DNA from: Bacillota bacterium
GTDB taxonomy: Bacteria > Bacillota > Bacilli > Paenibacillales > NBRC-103111
Direction: 5' to 3'
DNA length: 64,000 bases
Assembly: GCA_023388055.1 (NCBI GenBank)
Contig: JAEWGW010000044.1
Coordinates: 1 to 64,000, forward strand
The translations under genes were made by a program, and so were the position numbers. Shown here in pieces: positions 1 to 8,626 of the stretch. The notes beneath the pieces were generated by a model, which was not told the origin of the DNA, did no database searches, and was given only the letters and a program-made list of their open reading frames with translations. Numbering within the stretch: position 1 is the stretch's first letter; each line of letters opens with the position of its first letter.

Positions 1-51
1 CTCCAGCGACGCTATTCGGGTGAATGGAGGCGGTGGAGTCACCTTTTTAGC

Positions 52-127
52 CGAATAAGGTCACCTGGGTCCGTTAGAGCTCTGGATAGCGCTAAATGGG
101 ACGAATAAGGGCTCTGGTGTCCGTAAG
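52..127. repeat. Two-copy intergenic direct repeat
   Basis: Two imperfect 26-bp copies at 52-77 and 102-127 (period 50) each begin CGAATAAGG and end TCCGT(t/a)AG. The rest of the 448 bases before guaB is non-coding: a purine-rich stretch at about 150-260 with repeated AAAGGACAA/AGGACCATAAAG words, then the guaB promoter. The same TCCGTTAG ending recurs near 54.78 kb, so this is probably a dispersed genomic repeat. Confidence 0.55.
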
Positions 128-374
128 TGTGGTAAGCGTGGCGCAAAGATTAGGGAGAGCATAGAGGACCAAAAGATGGAGCATAGAGTATGAGAGTGAA
201 AGATCATAAAGAACAAGAGAGGACAATAAAGGACAAGTTAGGACCATAAAGTCATACTGTCCTACAGTGCCTCCTTAAAAAGACGAACATTTATACAGTT
301 TGATCCATATTACCACAAACCATCCTAATTCATTACAAATAAATGGTTAGTTTGGAGACGAAAAATGTCTAGGG

Positions 375-404
375 TTGACATTAAAATTGACCATTTGGTA
401 CAAT
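375..404 (+). promoter_or_regulatory. guaB promoter
   Basis: A consensus -35 TTGACA (375-380) is separated by 18 bp from TACAAT (399-404). It lies 45 bp upstream of the guaB GTG start with no other gene between. No purine riboswitch fold was recognised in the leader. Confidence 0.75.
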
Positions 405-448
405 AGCAAAAATATCGGGAAAACGTACTCTTAAGGAGGCCATTTGGC

Positions 449-1906
449 GTGTGGGAAACGAAGTTTGCTAAAGAAGGACTGACGTTTGATGATGTGTTGT
501 TGATGCCCCGGAAGTCTGATGTACTGCCGAGGGAAGTGGATGTCTCCACCAGACTCAGTTCCAAGCTGAAGCTCAACATACCGCTCATGAGTGCCGGGAT
601 GGATACCGTCACAGAATCTCAGCTGGCGATTGCCATTGCCCGTGAGGGTGGAATTGGCGTCATTCACAAGAACATGACCATTAGCCAGCAAGCTGAAGAG
701 GTAGACCGGGTGAAGCGTTCCGAAAGCGGCGTTATCACCAATCCGTTCTCTCTTACTCCGGAGCACCATGTATATGATGCGGAAGAGCTGATGAGCAAAT
801 TTCGGATTTCCGGCGTACCGATTGTCAACGAAGTGAATAAGCTCGTTGGGATTCTGACCAACCGGGACCTGCGGTTTGTCCATGACTACTCTATCAAGAT
901 TAAAGAAGTTATGACCCGCGACAATCTGGTCACCGCTCCTGTTGGAACGACCCTTCAACAAGCGGAAGGCATCCTGCAAAAGCATAAGATTGAGAAGCTG
1001 CCTTTGGTAGATGAGAACTATGAGCTGAAGGGCCTCATCACCATTAAGGATATTGAGAAGGCAATCCAGTTCCCTAACGCCGCTAAGGACCCGCAGGGAC
1101 GTTTGGTTGTGGGAGCTGCAGTAGGGATTTCCAAGGATACCATGGAACGGGTAACCGCTCTGGTACAAGCTGGTGTGGATCTGATTGTGGTGGATTCCGC
1201 ACATGGTCACCAACGCAACATCCTCAATGCAGTCGCCAATATCCGCGAGACCTATCCGGATCTGGTGATTGTGGCCGGTAACGTTGCTACGGCTGAAGCC
1301 ACTCGGGATTTGATCGAAGCAGGCGCCTCTGTCGTTAAGGTAGGGATTGGACCGGGCTCCATCTGTACCACCCGCGTTATCGCCGGTATTGGTGTACCAC
1401 AGGTTACCGCCATTTATGATTGTGCCATGGCTGCGCGCCAATACAATATTCCGGTTATTGCTGATGGTGGGATCAAGTATTCCGGTGACCTGACCAAGGC
1501 CATTGCCGCAGGTGCTTCGGCTATTATGATCGGCAGTCTGTTCGCTGGTACGGAAGAAAGCCCTGGAGAGTCGGAGATTTATCAAGGCCGCCGCTTTAAG
1601 GTATACCGCGGAATGGGTTCCATTGGAGCTATGAAGGACGGCAGCAAGGACCGCTACTTCCAGGAAAACGAAAGCAAGCTGGTTCCGGAAGGCATTGAAG
1701 GCCGTGTGGCTTATAAAGGGCCATTGGCGGATACCATCCATCAATTGATCGGTGGTTTGCGGTCGGGCATGGGGTATTGCGGAACAGCCAATCTGGAGCA
1801 GCTGAAGGAAGATACCCAGTTTGTGCGGATCTCCGGAGCCGGTCTCCGCGAATCTCATCCCCATGATGTGCAAATTACGAAGGAAGCACCAAACTACTCC
1901 TTGTAA
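449..1906 (+). CDS. guaB: IMP dehydrogenase
   Basis: Cytosolic enzyme oxidising IMP to XMP with NAD+, the committed step of GMP synthesis. The 485-residue protein has the full family architecture: a TIM barrel interrupted by a tandem CBS (Bateman) module at about residues 95-205, and the catalytic loop GPGSICTTR with Cys306. The GTG start is chosen because AAGGAGG (433-439) lies 9 bp before it and the N-terminus WETKFAKEGLTFDD matches Bacillales GuaB. It is transcribed alone, with a strong promoter upstream and a terminator just downstream. In B. subtilis guaB is also followed by dacA, so the neighbourhood is conserved. Confidence 0.98.
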   Translation: MWETKFAKEGLTFDDVLLMPRKSDVLPREVDVSTRLSSKLKLNIPLMSAGMDTVTESQLAIAIAREGGIGVIHKNMTISQQAEEVDRVKRSESGVITNPFSLTPEHHVYDAEELMSKFRISGVPIVNEVNKLVGILTNRDLRFVHDYSIKIKEVMTRDNLVTAPVGTTLQQAEGILQKHKIEKLPLVDENYELKGLITIKDIEKAIQFPNAAKDPQGRLVVGAAVGISKDTMERVTALVQAGVDLIVVDSAHGHQRNILNAVANIRETYPDLVIVAGNVATAEATRDLIEAGASVVKVGIGPGSICTTRVIAGIGVPQVTAIYDCAMAARQYNIPVIADGGIKYSGDLTKAIAAGASAIMIGSLFAGTEESPGESEIYQGRRFKVYRGMGSIGAMKDGSKDRYFQENESKLVPEGIEGRVAYKGPLADTIHQLIGGLRSGMGYCGTANLEQLKEDTQFVRISGAGLRESHPHDVQITKEAPNYSL

Positions 1907-1934
1907 GCCAGGGGGACAGTTGGAATAAATGACA

Positions 1935-1968
1935 ACAGGACGAGCCCAATTGCTTGTCCTGTTTTTTT
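1935..1968 (+). terminator. guaB terminator
   Basis: Hairpin ACAGGACGAGC / GCTTGTCCTGT with a 6-nt loop followed by seven T residues. Confidence 0.85.
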
Positions 1969-2099
1969 ATTGTGTCTGTACACTGTCAGCCAAGTGGAAT
2001 TTTGGAGATTTGGTGCCTAAGAAAACGGGTTACAAAACGGGGGGCATTCTATGGTACAATAAAACAATGTGAATAATCTTTTTTATAGGAGTGTGGGTA

Positions 2100-3380
2100 G
2101 TGAAGAAAGCCGTTGCGAAGAAAAGTAGAATTGGCGTCATGATTCTTTCAGCTGTCGTTTCCTTGCATCTTGCCGTCATTCATGATCCAGGACATGCGCA
2201 TGCAGCCGATGCTGCGCCCGATCTGAAGCTGGAGGTTTCCTCCGCCATTCTAATGGATGCGGCTACCGGACAGGTACTGTATGAGAACAATGCGGATGTG
2301 GCGCTGCCTCCGGCCAGTATGGCCAAGATGATGACTGAGTATCTGGTTCTGGAAGATATTAAGAGTGGCAAGTTGAAGTGGGAAGACACGGTGACTACCT
2401 CACAGCATGCTGCCGATACCATCGGTTCCGGACAGCTGTTGGCGGTGAATGAGACTCTGACCGTGCGCAGTATGTTCGAGGCCATGTCAATTTATTCGGG
2501 CAATGATGCCAGTGTGGCATTGGCGGAGAAGGTAGCGGGCAGCGAAGAACAGTTTGCAGTATTGATGAACGATACAGCCCGTAAGCTGGGGCTGTCCAAG
2601 GATGCCAATTTTATAAACTCCACAGGCCTGAGCCGGATCGACATGGGGAAATACGCCCCGAAGAATCTGCAGGGTGAAACTGTCATGTCCGCAAGAGACG
2701 CCGCTACCTTGGCTTATCATATCTTGAATGAGCATAAAGAAGTGCTGGAATTCACCAAGGTTCCATCCAAAAAGCTGCGTGAAACGGACAAGTCCCCTAT
2801 GATCAACTGGAATTGGATGCTGGAGGGCAATCAGAGCAACCCTAACTTCCGCCCTTACGTATTCCAGGGACTGGACGGGTTGAAAACCGGGCACACCAAC
2901 GAGGCCGGATATTGCTTTACCGGAACCGCCGAGCGCAACGGAATGAGACTGATCAGTGTGGTTATGGGTGCAAAGACGGAGCCGAAGCGTTTTTTGGAAA
3001 CAGCCAAGCTGTTGAACTACGGATTTAATACCTACGAAATGAAGGAAATTGTCAAGGCGGATACAGAAGTAGATGCATTGAAAAGCGTAGAGGTCAAAAA
3101 AGCCATCCATACGGATGTGCCTGTAGTGACTCAATCAGCCTTATCCATTCTGGTGAAGAAGGGTGTCAAGGATGAGGAGATTGTGAGGGTGGGAGAGCCT
3201 GCCGCTGAGGATGTCCGTGTGGCGCCGGTGGAAAAAGGCGAGGTTCTGGGCAAGCTGACCGTAACCTACAATAATCAAACGTATGATGTGAACCTGGTGG
3301 CCAAGGAAGACGTGAAGAAAGCGGGCTGGTTTAAGCTGATGCTCCGCTCCATCCGACATTTCTTTACGAATTTGTTCTAA
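2100..3380 (+). CDS. dacA: D-alanyl-D-alanine carboxypeptidase (PBP5 type)
   Basis: Low-molecular-weight penicillin-binding protein (peptidase S11) that trims the terminal D-Ala from peptidoglycan pentapeptides outside the membrane. All three active-site motifs are present: SMAK with Ser73/Lys76, SGN at about 133-135 and KTG at 262-264. An N-terminal signal sequence (residues 11-35, likely cleaved after AHA) is followed by the catalytic domain, a PBP5 C-terminal beta domain, and a terminal amphipathic segment of membrane-anchor type. The GTG at 2100 is preferred over the in-frame GTG at 2091 because AGGAG ends at 2090, giving 9-bp spacing and a KKAVAKK signal-peptide n-region. Confidence 0.95.
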   Translation: MKKAVAKKSRIGVMILSAVVSLHLAVIHDPGHAHAADAAPDLKLEVSSAILMDAATGQVLYENNADVALPPASMAKMMTEYLVLEDIKSGKLKWEDTVTTSQHAADTIGSGQLLAVNETLTVRSMFEAMSIYSGNDASVALAEKVAGSEEQFAVLMNDTARKLGLSKDANFINSTGLSRIDMGKYAPKNLQGETVMSARDAATLAYHILNEHKEVLEFTKVPSKKLRETDKSPMINWNWMLEGNQSNPNFRPYVFQGLDGLKTGHTNEAGYCFTGTAERNGMRLISVVMGAKTEPKRFLETAKLLNYGFNTYEMKEIVKADTEVDALKSVEVKKAIHTDVPVVTQSALSILVKKGVKDEEIVRVGEPAAEDVRVAPVEKGEVLGKLTVTYNNQTYDVNLVAKEDVKKAGWFKLMLRSIRHFFTNLF

Positions 3381-3530
3381 TCGGCAAAAAACCTGGAGGA
3401 ATCGCCCTTTCGCGGTTGTATAATGGCGGGTGTTCCTGTAAAATCAATGGTTAGAATCTTTTTGTAACACCACATGTAAATTCCGGCGCCAACTGCGCAT
3501 TGGGACATAATGTTTAGGAGGGTTATCTTG

Positions 3531-4412
3531 ATGGAAACAGGAACTTCCCGTGTAAAAAGAGGCATGGCTGAAATGCAAAAGGGCGGCGTCATTATGGACG
3601 TTATGAACGCCGAGCAAGCAAAGATCGCGGAAGCGGCTGGAGCCTCCGCTGTAATGGCGCTGGAGCGCGTACCTGCCGATATCCGTGCGGCAGGCGGGGT
3701 TGCCCGTATGGCTGACCCCACTGTGTTTGAGGGCGTTGTAAAGGCCGTTACCATCCCGGTTATGGCGAAGGCCCGTATCGGTCATTTTGTAGAGGCGAAG
3801 ATTCTGGAGGCACTGGGTGCCGACTATATCGATGAGAGCGAAGTGCTCACGCCTGCCGATGAAGTGTTCCATATTAATAAGAAAGAATTTACCGTTCCAT
3901 TCGTTTGCGGCGCACGCGATCTGGGTGAAGCTCTCCGCCGTATCGGCGAAGGCGCGTCCATGATCCGTACCAAGGGTGAACCGGGCACAGGCAATATCGT
4001 GGAAGCAGTACGCCATATGCGGATGATCAACGCCCAACTGCGCAAGGTGCAAAGCCTGTCCCTGGACGAGCTGATGGCAGAAGCCAAGAACCTGGGCGCT
4101 CCGTATGAGCTGCTGCTGCAAGTACACAAAACAGGCAAGCTGCCGGTGGTTAACTTCGCGGCAGGCGGCGTCGCCACTCCGGCGGATGCGGCTCTGATGA
4201 TGCACTTGGGTGCTGACGGCGTATTCGTGGGCTCCGGTATCTTCAAGTCGGACAACCCGGAGAAATTCGCCAAGGCGATTGTGGAAGCTACTACACATTA
4301 CACAGACTATGCACTTATTGCAGAGCTGTCCAAGAACCTGGGCACTCCCATGAAGGGCATTGAAATCTCCAAGTTGGATGCAACCCAACGGATGCAAGAC
4401 CGCGGCTGGTAA
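3531..4412 (+). CDS. pdxS: Pyridoxal 5'-phosphate synthase subunit PdxS
   Basis: Synthase subunit of the DXP-independent vitamin B6 pathway, condensing ribose 5-phosphate, glyceraldehyde 3-phosphate and ammonia supplied by PdxT into PLP. The 293-residue barrel protein keeps the two catalytic lysines (Lys80 in VMAKARIGH and Lys148 in IRTKGEPGTGN) and Asp23. The ATG at 3531 follows GGAGGG (3517-3522) at good spacing; an upstream in-frame ATG at 3510 would put the ribosome-binding site inside the gene and is rejected. pdxT follows 132 bp downstream, as in B. subtilis. Confidence 0.98.
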   Translation: METGTSRVKRGMAEMQKGGVIMDVMNAEQAKIAEAAGASAVMALERVPADIRAAGGVARMADPTVFEGVVKAVTIPVMAKARIGHFVEAKILEALGADYIDESEVLTPADEVFHINKKEFTVPFVCGARDLGEALRRIGEGASMIRTKGEPGTGNIVEAVRHMRMINAQLRKVQSLSLDELMAEAKNLGAPYELLLQVHKTGKLPVVNFAAGGVATPADAALMMHLGADGVFVGSGIFKSDNPEKFAKAIVEATTHYTDYALIAELSKNLGTPMKGIEISKLDATQRMQDRGW

Positions 4413-4473
4413 AAGCAGCTCTGATCAGGAAAGAGCTTCTGTATAGCTGATTGCGGGGCAGGCTCGCAAAACG

Positions 4474-4506
4474 GGCAGGATGAGGCAGCTAGAGGCCTCT
4501 CCTGCC
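4474..4506 (+). promoter_or_regulatory. Hairpin in the pdxS-pdxT gap
   Basis: GGCAGGATGAGGC (4474-4486) pairs with GCCTCTCCTGCC (4495-4506) leaving one bulged T and an 8-nt loop. There is no following T-run, so it is not a classical terminator; it sits 38 nt before the pdxT start and could set the PdxS:PdxT ratio by RNA processing or partial attenuation. That role is inferred. Confidence 0.4.
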
Positions 4507-4544
4507 TCTCGCGTTGCTTGGCAGGAGAGAAAGAAGGAATGGAT

Positions 4545-5132
4545 ATGAAGATAGGCGTGCTTGCCCTTCAAGGTGCAGTAGCCGAGCATGTGCGGATGAT
4601 TGAATTGGCGAGTGGCGAAGGAGTTGTCATCAAGCGGACGGAGCAGCTCAAGGAGATTGATGGTCTCATTATCCCCGGCGGGGAAAGCACTACCATCGGC
4701 AAGCTGATGCGCACGTACGGCTTTATTGATGCCATTCGGGAATTCTCCGAAGAGAAGAAGCCTGTATTCGGCACCTGTGCCGGACTGATTCTGATTGCCA
4801 GCCACATAACGGGACAAGCTCCCGGCCAGCCGGATTCCCATCTGGGACTGATGGATATGGTAGCGGCCCGCAATGCCTTCGGACGCCAGCGGGAGAGCTT
4901 CGAAACCGATCTGGCGGTGAAGGGAATGGAGGACACGGTCAGAGCGGTGTTCATCCGCGCTCCCCTTATCGAATCCGTGGGCGAGGCGGTGGATGTGTTG
5001 TCTGTCTACAACGGACAAATCGTTGCCGCGCGGCAGGAGCATCTGCTCGCTGCATCCTTCCATCCCGAATTGACGGATGATTATGGCTTCCACTCGTATT
5101 TTTTGGATATGGTTAGGCAATACAGAGGGTAA
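4545..5132 (+). CDS. pdxT: Pyridoxal 5'-phosphate synthase glutaminase PdxT
   Basis: Glutamine amidotransferase that releases ammonia from glutamine for PdxS within the PLP synthase complex. The 195-residue protein shows GGEST (about 45-49), the nucleophile Cys78 in GTCAG and the C-terminal His/Glu pair in FHPEL. The ATG at 4545 gives the family N-terminus MKIGVLALQGAVAEH with AAGGA 6 bp upstream; an in-frame TTG at 4518 is not supported. It is probably co-transcribed with pdxS. Confidence 0.97.
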   Translation: MKIGVLALQGAVAEHVRMIELASGEGVVIKRTEQLKEIDGLIIPGGESTTIGKLMRTYGFIDAIREFSEEKKPVFGTCAGLILIASHITGQAPGQPDSHLGLMDMVAARNAFGRQRESFETDLAVKGMEDTVRAVFIRAPLIESVGEAVDVLSVYNGQIVAARQEHLLAASFHPELTDDYGFHSYFLDMVRQYRG

Positions 5133-5187
5133 GACTTAATGAACAGAAGAAGCAACTTATCAATCCCTTGCGGGAGGCGTTTCAACT

Positions 5188-6468
5188 TTGCTGGATGCGA
5201 AATTATTGCGTAATGAACCGGACCGCGTGCGTACAGGCTTACAAAACCGCGGCAAACAAACCGATGACCTGAACCGCTTCACCGACCTGGATGCCAGACG
5301 CCGGGAGAAGCTTACAGAAGCCGAGAGCTTGAAGAACCGCCGAAATACCGTATCCCAGGAGGTAGCGGCCAAGAAGCGTGCCGGAGAGGACGCAGAGGGG
5401 CTTATCTTGGAGATGCGTCAGGTGGGGGACCGGATTAAAGAGCTGGACGAGGAGATCCGCGTAATCGAAGCGGAGCTGGATCAAGTGCTTTTGTCCATTC
5501 CTAATGTACCCCATGCGAGTGTGCCGGTAGGCCATTCCGAGGAAGAGAATGTGGAGCTGCGCAAGCAGGGGACTCCTCCAGAGTTCGCTTATACTCCCAA
5601 GGCTCATTGGGAGCTGGCCCAGGACCTGGACATTCTTGATTTCGAGCGGGCTGCCAAGGTAACAGGCTCCCGGTTTACCTTCTATAAGGGACTGGGTGCG
5701 CGGCTGGAGCGGGCGTTGATTAACTTTATGATGGATCTCCATGCAGAAGAGCATGGTTATGAGGAAATGCTGCCTCCGTATATCGTGAACCGGGACAGCA
5801 TGACCGGAACCGGCCAGCTTCCGAAGTTTGCTGAGGATGTATTCCAGCTTGAGGGTACCGACTACTTCCTGATTCCTACAGCGGAAGTGCCGGTCACCAA
5901 CTATCACCGGGATGAGATTCTTACGTCTGAAGAGCTGCCGAAGAAATTCGTAGCCTTCAGCGCCTGCTTCCGGTCCGAAGCGGGTGCATCCGGCCGGGAT
6001 ACCCGCGGACTCATCCGCCAGCATCAATTTAACAAGGTCGAACTGGTGAAGCTGACGCTGCCGGAGAATTCCTACGACGAGCTGGAATCATTGACACAGA
6101 ATGCCGAGAAGGTGCTCCAGCTGTTGAAGCTGCCCTACCGGGTTATGTCCTTGTGTTCGGGAGATATGGGCTTCTCCTCCGCCAAAACCTATGATCTGGA
6201 GGTTTGGCTGCCTTCTGCAGACTGCTACCGGGAGATTTCCTCCTGCAGCAACTTCGAGGACTTCCAAGCTCGCCGTGCTGGCATCCGTTTCCGCCGGGAT
6301 CCGAAGGCGAAGCCGGAATTCGTGCATACCTTAAACGGCTCCGGCCTGGCGCTGGGACGTACGGTTGCCGCTATTCTGGAGAACTACCAGGAGGCGGACG
6401 GCTCCGTGCGTGTTCCTGAGGCACTGGTACCGTACATGAACGGTAAGACCCGGATTGAAAAGAAGTAA
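5188..6468 (+). CDS. serS: Seryl-tRNA synthetase
   Basis: Class II synthetase charging tRNA-Ser (and tRNA-Sec where present) in the cytosol. The 426-residue protein has the N-terminal antiparallel coiled-coil arm (about residues 25-100) that grips the long variable arm of tRNA-Ser, then the catalytic core with the class II motifs around FRSEAG and the C-terminal GSGLALGRT segment. Start is a TTG (5188) preceded by GGGAGG at 10 bp. Only 55 bp separate it from pdxT, so there is no room for a T-box leader. A tRNA-Ser gene follows directly, an unusual enzyme/substrate pairing. Confidence 0.97.
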   Translation: MLDAKLLRNEPDRVRTGLQNRGKQTDDLNRFTDLDARRREKLTEAESLKNRRNTVSQEVAAKKRAGEDAEGLILEMRQVGDRIKELDEEIRVIEAELDQVLLSIPNVPHASVPVGHSEEENVELRKQGTPPEFAYTPKAHWELAQDLDILDFERAAKVTGSRFTFYKGLGARLERALINFMMDLHAEEHGYEEMLPPYIVNRDSMTGTGQLPKFAEDVFQLEGTDYFLIPTAEVPVTNYHRDEILTSEELPKKFVAFSACFRSEAGASGRDTRGLIRQHQFNKVELVKLTLPENSYDELESLTQNAEKVLQLLKLPYRVMSLCSGDMGFSSAKTYDLEVWLPSADCYREISSCSNFEDFQARRAGIRFRRDPKAKPEFVHTLNGSGLALGRTVAAILENYQEADGSVRVPEALVPYMNGKTRIEKK

Positions 6469-6550
6469 CACTTGCTCCCTCAGTTGAGCCTATGGTACAA
6501 TGACTTTTGCCACGGCTGAAAGCAGGCCTCATGGATGGCGACATCCATAC

Positions 6551-6640
<90 letters not shown>

Positions 6641-6672
6641 TATTTTTTCTATCATGCATAGAAGCATTAGAC

Positions 6673-6700
6673 GACCTTCCCTTGCGGGAGGGTCTTTTTT
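6673..6700 (+). terminator. tRNA-Ser terminator
   Basis: GACCTTCCC / GGGAGGGTC stem with a TTGC loop and six T residues. Confidence 0.85.
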
Positions 6701-6780
6701 GTTTTATCCATTTGTTCCGTACAGGGGTTCGTTCCTACGTGGTATGCTGGTACCATCATGATAAATGGAAGGTGATTGAT

Positions 6781-6846
6781 ATGAAACACGTACACATTCA
6801 TTCGTCAGCAGTCGCAACTGTCACAAGGAGGGCCACTATACGCTAA
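6781..6846 (+). CDS. Putative 21-residue leader peptide
   Basis: A short ORF reading M-K-H-V-H-I-H then SSAVATVTRRATIR, with a good ribosome-binding site (GGAAGGTGAT) directly before its ATG. It ends 27 bp before the methyltransferase start. Its last seven codons contain the 5' arm of a terminator-like hairpin, so a translating ribosome would cover that arm. Three His codons lie near the start and two Arg codons near the end. I do not recognise the peptide as a known leader; its role as a cis-acting regulatory ORF is inferred from position and structure. Confidence 0.5.
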   Translation: MKHVHIHSSAVATVTRRATIR

Positions 6847-6857
6847 CCCTCCTTTTT
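6825..6857 (+). promoter_or_regulatory. Attenuator-like hairpin overlapping the leader ORF
   Basis: AAGGAGGG (6825-6832) pairs perfectly with CCCTCCTT (6847-6854) around a 14-nt loop that contains the leader stop codon; T residues follow. The structure could terminate transcription before the methyltransferase unless a ribosome finishing the leader ORF disrupts it. The 5' arm is also a perfect Shine-Dalgarno sequence with no start codon at normal spacing. Confidence 0.5.
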
Positions 6858-6873
6858 CCTGTGGGAGGATCAT

Positions 6874-7692
6874 ATGGTATTGAATTGGATCAAGGCTGAG
6901 GATTATACAATGGACACACTGCTGCTGTTGGACCGGTGGGTGATCCGGTATTGGATGAAGGAATGCAAACCCTACAATGCTCCAGGCCGCGATTACCTAA
7001 CCGATATGGGGAAAGCCCTGAGCCGCTATCCTCATGTATCCCAATACTGCAAGCGGAAAGCACCAGAGTGTGCCGAATTTGTTGATGCTGCGTTGGCCCT
7101 TGTCCCGGATTCCTTAAACCCGGCAGAGGCACGCACCGCGGAAATGGCAATTCTTGATTATCACCAAAGTTTCGTGGTCTATGCATACCCGGAAGTGATG
7201 GAGGAAGTCAACTACATCCGCTGCTGGAACCCGGAACGGCTGTACGAATTGGCTGATCTGACAGGCCGCTTGGTGCTGGACGTGGGCGCTGGAACCGGAC
7301 GGCTGGCATTTGCTGCGGTGCCCTTAGCGAAGCGGGTGTATGCCAGTGAACCCTGTGATGTGATGCGGGAGTATATGCGGGACCGGATTCAACGGGAAGG
7401 TATCGCCAATATGAAGGTATTGGATGGCGTAGCGACGGATTTGGCCTTTGAGGATAATACCTTCGATGTGGTGATGGCTGGCCATGTGGTGGGGGATGAC
7501 TTTGACCAGGAGCTTGGCGAGATGGCCCGTGTCACTAAGCCAGGCGGTTGGCTGGTGTGCTGCAACGGGGATGATGAATTCAAACGGACGGAGCCTAACC
7601 GGGAGATGGTAGCACGCGGCTTTGATTATGTCCGGTATGAAAGCTCTGAGGGCGGCATTATTTATAACTACCGTAAGCGGGTTGTGAAATAA
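6874..7692 (+). CDS. Class I SAM-dependent methyltransferase
   Basis: Predicted Rossmann-fold methyltransferase of 272 residues with the SAM-binding motif I LDVGAGTGR at about 135-143, an acidic motif II (YASEP) and post-motif FDVVMAGHVVG, closest in style to UbiE/MenG-type small-molecule methyltransferases. The N-terminal 120 residues are helical and have no motif I recognise. The substrate cannot be told from sequence. Start ATG at 6874 has GGGAGGA 6 bp upstream. It follows a short leader ORF and hairpin that may regulate it, and a terminator follows. Confidence 0.8.
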   Translation: MVLNWIKAEDYTMDTLLLLDRWVIRYWMKECKPYNAPGRDYLTDMGKALSRYPHVSQYCKRKAPECAEFVDAALALVPDSLNPAEARTAEMAILDYHQSFVVYAYPEVMEEVNYIRCWNPERLYELADLTGRLVLDVGAGTGRLAFAAVPLAKRVYASEPCDVMREYMRDRIQREGIANMKVLDGVATDLAFEDNTFDVVMAGHVVGDDFDQELGEMARVTKPGGWLVCCNGDDEFKRTEPNREMVARGFDYVRYESSEGGIIYNYRKRVVK

Positions 7693-7701
7693 GTAAAATG
7701 G

Positions 7702-7735
7702 GCATGGCAGCACCGGCTGTCATGTCTTTCTTTTT
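7702..7735 (+). terminator. Methyltransferase terminator
   Basis: Imperfect GCATGGCAGC / GGCTGTCATGT hairpin followed by TTTCTTTTT. Confidence 0.65.
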
Positions 7736-7828
7736 GTGTACCGGCTTGGAGAGGACTGGATGTGACGGGAAGTATAAACCCGCGGCGCTCTCGGCACCTT
7801 AAAGCATGAAGGGGAGGTGTTTAAACCG

Positions 7829-8185
7829 ATGAGTGACAAGCAGAAGGATCAGCTTCACATGGATCAGTCGCGTTTGGTTGACGCATGGCGCCGGGTACTG
7901 CCGACCACGATGAAAACCACCGATGCCGTAACGGTGCAGGCCGACGAGGCCAATCCCAAGGCTCTGCGGGTAGCTGTAGTCAACGCAGGGCACAGCCAAT
8001 ACTTCTTTGATTTTCTGGTGACCTACGTGGATTCCCGAGAAGTACAGGTGGAGCTGGTGGACGCGGAAAAAGGCGAAGGCGGCACCATTGATGAACGGGG
8101 CAAGCTGGTTCAGGATCTGATCCAGGATCACGTCCGCAATCTTCATGAATGCGCCCAGGCTCTGCAGCAGGATACGCGTGCCTGA
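7829..8185 (+). CDS. Conserved hypothetical protein
   Basis: Soluble 118-residue protein with no signal peptide or membrane segment. The middle (AVVNAGHSQYFFDFLVTYVDS) looks like a small alpha/beta domain and the C-terminus is an amphipathic helix. I do not recognise the family. ATG 7829 is preferred over an in-frame GTG at 7817 because GGGGAGG (7811-7817) must lie upstream. The next two genes are small, and the second is a spore protein, so a sporulation-linked role is possible but is only context. Confidence 0.7.
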   Translation: MSDKQKDQLHMDQSRLVDAWRRVLPTTMKTTDAVTVQADEANPKALRVAVVNAGHSQYFFDFLVTYVDSREVQVELVDAEKGEGGTIDERGKLVQDLIQDHVRNLHECAQALQQDTRA

Positions 8186-8220
8186 TTCTTATTTTGGGAG
8201 GAAGAGAGGAGAGGACCCGG

Positions 8221-8379
8221 ATGACCAAGCAAAAATCAGCGGATAAGAATCTGCAAAATGAAGTGAAGCGGCTGGACGTGGAAGGAGTTAACGCTCATCA
8301 TGCCCAGCAGTTGAATCAGGACCTCAATGACCGGAAGCATATGGATGCCCTGAACAGGGATGACACCACCCGTCAGTAA
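8221..8379 (+). CDS. Small hydrophilic protein (52 aa)
   Basis: A 52-residue, highly charged protein starting MTKQKSADKN and ending ALNRDDTTRQ, rich in Asn, Gln, Asp, His and Lys, with no hydrophobic core. GAGGAGAGG lies just before the ATG. The composition and its place 55 bp before sspP resemble minor small acid-soluble spore proteins, but the sequence matches no Ssp family I know, so it is left unnamed. Confidence 0.65.
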   Translation: MTKQKSADKNLQNEVKRLDVEGVNAHHAQQLNQDLNDRKHMDALNRDDTTRQ

Positions 8380-8434
8380 AAGACGACCTTCGGCTTGTGT
8401 GCAAGGATATTACAGGGAGTAAGGGGTGAAGAAG

Positions 8435-8581
8435 ATGGTCAAGCAAAAGGTAAATCCGGTGAACCCGCCCTCCGGTGAACGGCACGGCAATGAGGCAGGC
8501 GGTCCCCAAGAGCCCTTGTCCGGTTCGAAGAAGGTGAAGAACCGCAATCACTCCCACAAGGCTCCCCACGAGGGAAGCTGA
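8435..8581 (+). CDS. sspP: Small acid-soluble spore protein P
   Basis: A 48-residue protein whose segment PQEPLSGSKKVKNRNHSH matches the conserved PEPLSGSKKVKNRNH core of Bacillus SspP (CotL), one of the minor acid-soluble proteins accumulated in the forespore and degraded at germination. The N-terminus (MVKQKVNPVNPPSGERHG) diverges from the Bacillus protein but keeps the family length. AAGGGG lies 8 bp before the ATG. The gene should be under a forespore sigma factor (sigma-G in B. subtilis); no such promoter could be confirmed by eye. Confidence 0.85.
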   Translation: MVKQKVNPVNPPSGERHGNEAGGPQEPLSGSKKVKNRNHSHKAPHEGS

Positions 8582-8626
8582 CGGCGGAAGCAGGGAGCCA
8601 GTATGCTCAAGAAAATTGAACGGGTT

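Noticed and set aside
5133..5187. T-box leader before serS
   Set aside because: Only 55 bp separate pdxT and serS; there is no specifier loop or GGGUGG(N)ACC-type antiterminator bulge.
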